Notes under the pieces: generated by a model
The model's input: the letters and a program-made list of their open reading frames with translations, nothing else
What the model was told of the DNA's origin: nothing
Databases searched by the model: none
Shown: positions 57,608 through 64,000 of the stretch, piece by piece
Numbering within the stretch: position 1 is the first letter of the stretch
Layout: every line of letters starts with the position of its first letter
Source: Hemileia vastatrix
Lineage: Eukaryota; Basidiomycota; Pucciniomycetes; Pucciniales; Zaghouaniaceae
Length of the DNA stretch: 64,000 bases
Direction of reading: 5' to 3'
Assembly (NCBI GenBank): GCA_030280995.1
Contig: JASXTE010000005.1
Span: 930,001-994,000, forward strand
Made by a program: the position numbers and the translations under genes

Positions 57608-59011
57608 CTAGTTGTCCAACAATTTCTTTAAACTTTCAATTTCCTCAACATATTTATTAGCTTTAACACATTCTATCAAGAAATCTTTCTTTTTTGAATT
57701 TTCTTCATGATCAAACTTATATTTCATCTGCTCTAATAGGTTTTGATGTTTGAGTGTTTTCTCCTCTTTTTTGATTTTTCAATACTTAGAGTTAACTAAA
57801 AATTCTTCTCCTCCAAATGTTGGGCCCAATCATCCTTCTGTAAAGAGAGCTTGTACTTCCTCTCCTCCAAATCTTGGGCCCAATCAACCTTCCATAAAGA
57901 GAGCTCATACTTTCTCTCTTCCAAATATTGTAGCCTATCATCCTTCCTTAAAGAGAGCTCATATTTCTTCTTTTCAAAACTTAGAGTCTCTTTAGAAATT
58001 TCCACTTGTTCTAGAGTGATAATAAAAATTAATATAAAGTAGAAGAAAAGCAGAGTAAAGTAATAAGAGGTATGGTATCACTTACCAGCATCACGTTTCT
58101 CTAAAAATTGTTCCATAGACAAAAAAGGGGTTTGTGATGAAGTATCACTTTTTCTTCTTCTTTGGGAGTGGAAATTTAGACTACTTGAAGCCCTACGCTT
58201 CTTGTTCAAGGTCATATTTTCCTCCTCATCATTGTCACTACCTTCAGACTCAGTTGATTGAGGATCCTGGGTTTTTTCGTCAGCCTTTTAAGAAATAAGA
58301 AAGAGATAAGTAAATAAAAAAGTAGAATTGATAAGATAAAAGAAAAAAGAAACAGACCTGAGTTAGATTTGGTTGGGTTAAATTATCAATAGGATCTACA
58401 GAAAAGCTATCTAGATTTGTCTCATTCAAATGAGGGGAGGCTTGAGTGGAGGAAGAGGATGGGAAAGGATTCGCTTCAACATCATGTTCAGAGATAGGAT
58501 CTTCTCCATCCAAAATTTTTACAGGATTAACATCAGCTTGCTCTCCAAAAATTGCATCCATCTATTTAAAGTAAGGACATAAAGATTCAAGTTTATTGTC
58601 TATGGATTTGATACCCTTAGTTATATCAATGTTGGTAACCCCAAAACCAGTGGAAGATGAAAGAGCCTTTTCCTTCTTGTATTTGGCTTTGTAATGCTTG
58701 AAGCGTTCAGACATCTGTTTAGGCAAAAGATCAATCCTTCCCTTGGTCTTATTCCGTAATTTATTTTCCATTAGAAGATAGCCATTAACTTTTGATGCTG
58801 GGGGCCTTCTTACTTTAGTTGCATACTCAGTACCAAAACAAGAATCATAGTTAGATTTGATTTTCAGCCAGTTGATTAGAATGATATGATCATCTTTTTT
58901 TAATTGAACAGTCTTAGATTTCTCGGATGATCAGGGGAAAGAGGGAGTAGTGGGATTTGAAGAACAACTGGGTGATGGCTGCCTTTGAGAAGATCTAGGA
59001 CAATGAGGCAT
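57608..59011 (-). pseudogene. Harbinger accessory DNA-binding (Myb/SANT-like) gene, locus C
   Basis: Exons are about 59011-58358, 58284-58086 and 58010-57608. It starts MPHCPRSSQR. The conserved region has LKKDDHIILINWLKIKSN, then RRPPASKVNGYLLMENK and LLPKQMSERFKHYKAKYKKE, and LESLCPYFK just before a TAG where A1 reads on. After MDAIFGEQADVNP come an acidic linker, RRRKSDTSS and MEQFLEKRDAG. The last exon has three 18-residue coiled-coil repeats (KYELSLRKDDRLQYLEER type), then a frame change to ECVKANKYVEEIESLKKLLD. Two stops (near 58935 and 58562) and one frameshift are the only damage. It faces the Tet-like gene tail to tail. In Harbinger systems the partner protein binds element ends. Confidence 0.75.
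57808..57980 (-). repeat. 54-bp tandem repeat in the accessory gene, three copies
   Basis: Three units encode KYELSLRKDDRLQYLEER, KYELSLWKVDWAQDLEER and KYKLSLQKDDWAQHLEEK. The period of 18 residues suits a coiled-coil or helical arm. A1 has only a single comparable unit (EKQECFKK region and LRKDQQVLYLEEKKFEVE). Confidence 0.85.
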
Positions 59012-59379
59012 GTTAAAATATGAATGAAGATGAAAAGTAGCAGAAATAAGCAGATGAGATGGTGAGGGTTTCTGAGCGGATAGAATGAACAGGATGGGAT
59101 GAGAATGGCAGTGCAAAGCAAGGTAGAAGGCATATCCAGAGAGTAGTCCAAGATGTGGTTATGGAAGAATGTAGGTCAAGATGTGGTTATGACAGAAAGT
59201 TTTCCAAGATTTGTTTATGAAAAATTGAGTAAAAAAATGTTGGATAAGAGGTGAAAATTGACACGTAAAGTGTCTAATAGCCCAATTATTAGCAAAAATA
59301 ATTGCGGAAGATAATTGGGGTATGCAGATTATTTTCCGAAATTAAATTAATTGCAGATCCCTGAACATTGATACCCCCT
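59012..59379. repeat. Right terminal region of locus C
   Basis: No gene is needed here. A pair of direct repeats (AAGATGTGGTTATG) lies at 59148-59190. The region ends with GATCCCTGAACATTGATA then CCCCCT, the inverse of 41781. Confidence 0.7.
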
Positions 59380-59400
59380 ATTGAAAATTTGGGCAGGAGT

Positions 59401-61836
59401 CACCACGCAATATGGGGGGCAGACTTGCTAGCAAGTCCGCAACCTTGAACCCTAATTCATATCTTTTTCAGAACACATTGAAGTGCTGATGAAACAATCA
59501 TGAAGAGATATTGAATTTACTTTGAAAACACCTTGAAACTGATTTGAACCTTCATTGAACCACAGTTGATTAATAGTTCAAAAAATATTCACAGCAGGAA
59601 AAAAGTGTGCACTAGAGGTCTAGTGCTTTTTTTCCTTCCTGAAATAATTCCTGGTAGAATTCCAAGTGGGACTTCCATCTGATACCTTCCTCCCCTGATT
59701 CTCCCTTATCTTCAATCTTCCTTCCTATTCAACTCCCCTTATCTTGTTGCTAACCTTGCCATCTACTTACCCTTTCTACCCTATCCCTTCCCTTCACAGT
59801 GAGAAAACAACTCTCCTCTCCTTCCACCCCTCTCCCTTCTCTTCTCTTTATTTCTCACACCTCCCCCAGAACCTCACTCAACTTTCCCAGCTCACTGTCA
59901 TTATTTAGTTTTATTTTACTTTGTATATTTTTCTTTTTTCATGTTTCTTCCCTACAAATATCTTCATTTCTCAACACTTGGCCACATTTTTTTGGTAAAG
60001 ACAAGCAACTCAAATTCTGAAATATGTATTTAGTTACTTTATCTACCACTTGGAATGGTTTATAATTCCTCAATATTTTATTTCTTGTTATTTCTAATTT
60101 ATACATATTAATTATTCTCAAGTTTATCAAAAGTTGGCTACTTTCCAAGCCCTTGCCTGCCTCCCCAGCACTTTTTTCACCTCTCCAATCTCATTGCTCA
60201 CCTCACACAGAAAAATTGAGGGACTGGGGAAGGCTGGGGAAGGTGAGGAAGGGGCTTTACAGGGCTGGGAGAGGTTATAAAAGCCCCTAATCTGCTTTGG
60301 GAAGGCTGGCAAAGGCAAGAGAGGGTCTTTAAAGGGCTAGGAGAGGTGATGAAAGCCTCTCACCTACTACTCCCAGCCCTACTTAGTCTTTACAGCACCT
60401 TTCTCACATCTCCCGCCAAATTAAGGGACTGGGGAGGCTGGGGGAGGTGATAAAAGCCTCTCACTCACTTTTCCCAGCCCTCCTTGGTCTATGCAGCACG
60501 TCGCTCACATTGCCAGCCAAAGTAAGGGACTGGGGGAGGCTGGGGTAGGTGAGTGAAGGGCTGGAAAGGTCTTGGGAAGGTGAGAAAGGGCTAGGGGAGG
60601 TAAGCGAGAGCTGAGGGATGTGGACAATAGACTGGGGAGGTGAGTAATATTTTGAGAATTTGAGAGAAAGGCTGGTGAGAGCTAATGGAGGTTATTTGGG
60701 TAATTGAGGGTAATGTTAGGTAAGCGAGATGTTGCAAAAGGGGTGGAGTTGTATTTAAAGTGAAAATAGAGTGGAGGGGAGTAGTGAGGAGGGCTTAAAC
60801 TTAGATTTTGAAGCTTAAAGGGTGTAGGAAATGTACCAGGAGGGAAATAAAAGGGTGGGGAGTGGTAATAGAATTAACAGAAATGACAAGGCAGAAAAGT
60901 TTGTGTGGATAGATTGAGAGTTTGTCCATTGAGGTAGTAAAAAATGGAGAGTGAACTTTGTTCTTTGGGAAAACATCAGAGTCCACCCCCTCAATCTACA
61001 GCTCTATTCTGCCAATATGGAAAATGATTGATATTTTTTTATTGATATATTTGAACTCAAACCAATAGTTTATACATCTTTATTTTATATTTTTGATTTA
61101 CAATGCACTATAAGACTAAGAAAGTAATATAGTAAAATAATTGGTAATGAAATACTATTTTGCTTTTTTACACAAGAATTCACAGAATGCTTCTGATAAC
61201 TATACATGATATAAATAAATAATATAATAGAAAAATTGTAGCAAAAAGTTGAAAACTAGAACAAAACATTTAAAGAAGTTTTAAACTATTGAACTTATGT
61301 ATTTTATGAGTTTATTGTATTTATTTTTAAATGTAATAGTAAAATATGTTGGTTATATTTCATAATTGGAAAGAATAAAAATACAAAAAAAAATCAGGTT
61401 ATATGGTGTAAATTAAATAATAAAAGCTTCAAACTCTTGCTTAAAAGGAGTTATCATTATAAAGAACCACTGACCTTAGTTTCTATTTTTTCAAAAAAAA
61501 AATAGAATAAAATCATTAGAGAGGTTTAAAGTGATGTTTTTGAAATAAATAGTATAATTTTCAGTATTTTTAATGATCAAGTGAAATTCAAAATGAAAAT
61601 GAAAATGAGTTTGATGAAAAAAATTCTGTGAATGGATCAGATTATTAATCTTCCCTTCTCATTATTTCTATAAATTATTTGTTAAACTTTCACTATTATT
61701 CCAGCACGGACTCATCCATTTTTGGTTAAGAGCTCAAGATGAGTTCAAATTAAATTTCAGCCTGAGTCCAGTCTGAGTTCCATCTGACTTCAAGTTGAGG
61801 ACTTGCTAGCAAGTCCCCCCCAAATATTGTGTGGTG
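59401..61836 (+). mobile_element. Family B 'CACCA' DNA element, complete, 2436 bp, TSD AGT
   Basis: Terminal repeats CACCACGCAATATGGGGGG and the inverse ending AAATATTGTGTGGTG are each followed inward by a GACTTGCTAGCAAGTC palindrome. AGT is duplicated at 59398-59400 and 61837-61839, and removing the element restores the gypsy-3 integrase text (GCAGGAGTGTTTGG). The interior (59600-61700) is low-complexity with G-rich tandem units near 60210-60640 (GGGACTGGGG and GGCTGGG) and AT-rich tracts. I see no transposase, so it depends on another source. The first 12 bases match the ends of Harbinger family A. Confidence 0.9.
60150..60650. repeat. G-rich degenerate tandem units in family B
   Basis: Repeats of about 110-130 bp contain AAGGGACTGGGGAGGCTGGG, then GTGA and AAAGCCTCTCAC. 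At least four units are visible, near 60220, 60300, 60420 and 60525. The short frames here reflect the repeat and are not genes. Confidence 0.65.
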
Positions 61837-64000
61837 AGTGTTTGGAAAATATCCAAGCCAGAGCTCAAAAGGCTTTTTCTGAGTAGCAGAATGAACAGTG
61901 CTATTCTAAGCAAATTTCAAACCAGAAAGTAGGGTAACCCAATCATGAGTAAATCTGTCATTTTTTTTGTACTCAATGCCAAAGGCACAATACCTTCTTA
62001 TCATGTCCTCTAAAGTCTGATCATTCTTTCAGCTAATCTATCAGTTTGGGGGTGATGGGAAGTAGAAAATTTCAGATCACAGCCACAAAAATACATCAGA
62101 GAAATCCAGAATTCAGAAGTAAATTTAGGGTCTCTATCAGAGATTATGGCTTTAGGAAAACCAGCAGTATTAGACATATGAGACCACCACAAGAAAGCTA
62201 ATTCTTTAGTGGAAACATCCTTGTGAGTAGGGATAAATTTACACATTTATGTGAATCTGTCCACAAAACCCAACAAGAGTTATAACTATCTTTCCCAGCA
62301 ATTGGTAATCCTGTTACAAATGCCATGCTTATTATCTGCCATTTTGCATCTGGAGGTTTAATATGTTGCATTAATACAGCTCTTTTACTGGTCAATCTTT
62401 TTGATTTTTCGCAAGAATCACAGGATTCAACATATAGTTTGGTGTCTTCAGACATATTAACCCACCAAGCAGTGTTTTTAATTCTGATCATTGTTTTTCC
62501 AAGATTAAAATTTCCAGCCAAGATGTCATCATGACAAATTTTCAAAATGATCTCTTTCATAGAATGAGGAGTAAAAATAACATTACTCAACCTTCTTCTA
62601 TAATATAAATATCCCTCATCAATTGAAAATTTACCTTTACTAAAAGCCATCTGGTACTTTGGTTGAAGGGTTTTACTTAATTCTTGTATTGAAGCACTAT
62701 TTGGATCATTTAATATGTTACATAACTTTTTTTAAGTCAGTGTCCTTATCATATGAATCCTGAATAAGCTGTAATAGCTCTTCCTCCATATCAACCACAT
62801 AGATTTCATGAATATGAAATATCTCCTCTTCAGGAACATATGCAGGATTTGATTTATCATTTTGAAAAGGTAACCTTAATAACATGTCTACATTTGAGTG
62901 AACAATACCAGCCCTAATTATTATTGTAATCCTCCCTCTGTATTCTTGAACAGCTAGCTGCCATCTGAACATATGTCTGTTAGGTGTTTTCAAATTTAAG
63001 AGGGATTTAACTGCACTGCAGTCAGTGACAGGTTCAAATTTCTGATCATCCAGATAATAATGTAGCTTCTATAGAGCCCAAACTGCTGCTAAACACTCTA
63101 GTTGAGTGGCACCATATTTTAAATCACTATTTATCAAAGTTCTTGAAATATAACAAATTACTACTTCTGATACTTTATCATTCATCACTTGTTTTTGATG
63201 GAGGGAAGCACCAAGACCAATAAAACTGGAATCAGTGTATAACACAAATGGTTGATTAAAGTCAGGTAAATCCAGAATCAGTGCTGACATCAAACAATGT
63301 TTCATAGTGTCAAAAGCTCCTCGTCTTTCACTTTTTGAGACAAAAGCAACATATTTCCTAGTCAATTGGGTAAGGGGTAATGCTATGACTTGGAAATTTT
63401 TTATATACTGTCCATAGTATCCACACATTCCCAAAAAATTCTGGAGCTCTCTAACTGTGGTTGGAGCCTTCACCTGTTGTATGGCTGCCACTTTGTTTTG
63501 GTCAACACATATCTGTAAACCTGAGACAACATGACCAAGCACTTTTAAGGAATGAAAACCAAATTAGCATTTTTTCAAAGAAAGTGTAATATTTATCTCA
63601 TCCATCTTACAGAACACTTTACACAGGTGTCTAAGATGGTCCTCAAATGTTTTAGAGAATATGATGATATCATCAATATAAACCATCAGCCATCCTTCAA
63701 TTTTCTCATGATGGAATGTGTTATCCATGACCTTTTGAAAAACTGAAGAGGATTTTTTAGGGACAAATGGCATCCAAACATACTTATAAATACACATATG
63801 AGTAGCAATCATTAGAAAATTCTGAGAATTCTTCTCAACAGGTACCTGGTGATATCCCTTGTTACCATCCAAACAGCTGATATATTTAGCACCTTGTAGG
63901 GTAGCATGTATAGAGCTAATTCTGGGTAAAGATAGATATCATCAACAGTATAAGTGTTAAATGCTCTATAATCACCACATAACCTGGCTTTATTTTTCTC
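61837..64000 (-). pseudogene. gypsy-3 pol: integrase, RNase H and RT (broken, partial)
   Basis: Reading down from 64000: RT (GNKGYHQVPVEKNSQNFLM, then VYIDDIIIFSKTFED), LGHVVSGLQICVDQNK, RNase H (LYTDSSFIGLGASLHQKQ), the HHCC module (CHDDILAGNF then CDSCEKSKR) and the integrase core (SDRDPKFTSEFW, HHPQTDRLAERMI). The first catalytic Asp of integrase is Ala (SMAFVTGLP), and several stops and frameshifts occur (near 62245, 62718, 63069, 63570). The protein closely follows gypsy-2, so both belong to one family. The rest of the element lies beyond the window. Confidence 0.88.

Larger units (their letters stand above)
41781..59379 (+). mobile_element. Composite Harbinger-type element, locus C, TSD ATT
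   Basis: The terminal repeats are AGGGGGTATCAATGTTC at 41781 and its inverse ending GATACCCCCT at 59379. ATT is duplicated at 41778-41780 and 59380-59382, confirmed by the uninterrupted paralogue in gypsy-2. It holds the transposase (+), Tet-like oxygenase (+) and accessory gene (-), with a solo LTR and gypsy-2 as later insertions; the core is about 7.3 kb. The end sequence resembles that of the A family (GGGGGTGTCAGTTC) but lacks its outer 12 bases. Confidence 0.85.
40344..64000 (-). mobile_element. gypsy-3: old chromovirus, split by two DNA elements, runs off the window
   Basis: The 3' LTR is at 40344-41163. The pol 3' end is at 41164-41780, resumes at 59380-59400 and continues from 61837 to the window end. 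These three pieces join without loss when the Harbinger element (41781-59379, one ATT copy) and the family-B element (59401-61836, one AGT copy) are removed; gypsy-2 supplies the uninterrupted paralogue (TTATTGAGAATTTGAGCAGG). The protein is frequently broken, so the element is dead. Confidence 0.88.

Noticed and set aside
59939..60318. Short minus-strand frames in family B
   Set aside because: Low-complexity Pro/Ser-rich text from G-rich tandem units, without homologues in the other family-B copy.
1..64000. rRNA, tRNA or housekeeping genes
   Set aside because: Looked for on both strands and none could be supported.

Overview
This is an AT-rich, intron-bearing fungal sequence made almost entirely of nested transposable elements. 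Short introns with GTATGT/GTAAGT donors, Ty3/gypsy chromoviruses, Harbinger-type (DDE_Tnp_4) transposases and Tet-like 2OG-Fe(II) oxygenase genes together suggest a rust fungus (Pucciniales) with a large, repeat-swollen genome. Austropuccinia psidii is my best guess from the protein style and base composition. I saw no rRNA, tRNA or CRISPR array and no housekeeping gene. One multi-exon host-like gene of unknown function lies at 29.1-31.9 kb.

Left part (1-25.7 kb): the inner end of a 'CACCA' DNA element (family B, 1-1441) abuts a Harbinger-type element (locus A1, 1442-25730, read on the minus strand). Its core of about 6.5 kb has been inflated to 24 kb. The insertions are a 14.2-kb Ty3/gypsy element (gypsy-1, 2257-16470, itself holding a solo LTR), an LTR at 17186-18233, a solo LTR at 18984-20119, a 261-bp MITE and an LTR at 24332-25452. 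Without these, A1 carries three genes: a DNA-binding accessory gene (+, 1803-18370), a Tet-like oxygenase (-, 20231-21416) and a transposase (-, 22890-24025).

Middle (25.7-41.8 kb): a third Harbinger copy with a decayed Tet-like end and transposase N-terminus (to 28693), the host gene, a foldback repeat, three more Harbinger fragments, and pieces of several LTR retroelements.

Right part (40.3-64.0 kb): an old gypsy chromovirus (gypsy-3, minus strand, running off the window) is split by a 17.6-kb Harbinger-type element (locus C, 41781-59379, TSD ATT) and, 18 bp further on, by a 2.4-kb family-B element (59401-61836, TSD AGT). Locus C has the same three genes in the same relative order and orientation as A1: transposase (+), Tet-like oxygenase (+), accessory gene (-). 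Its Tet-like gene was recently split by an intact chromovirus (gypsy-2, 46243-55413) with near-identical 1140-bp LTRs, a TTTAT duplication and one open 2055-codon gag-pol frame.

The main observation is a recurrent three-gene Harbinger-type element that carries a Tet/JBP-like dioxygenase. In the two fuller copies a giant polypyrimidine/polypurine inverted repeat lies between transposase and oxygenase, inside an apparent 5'-leader intron whose splice sites are conserved. Target-site duplications and restored reading frames at the insertion points make the nesting order unusually clear.
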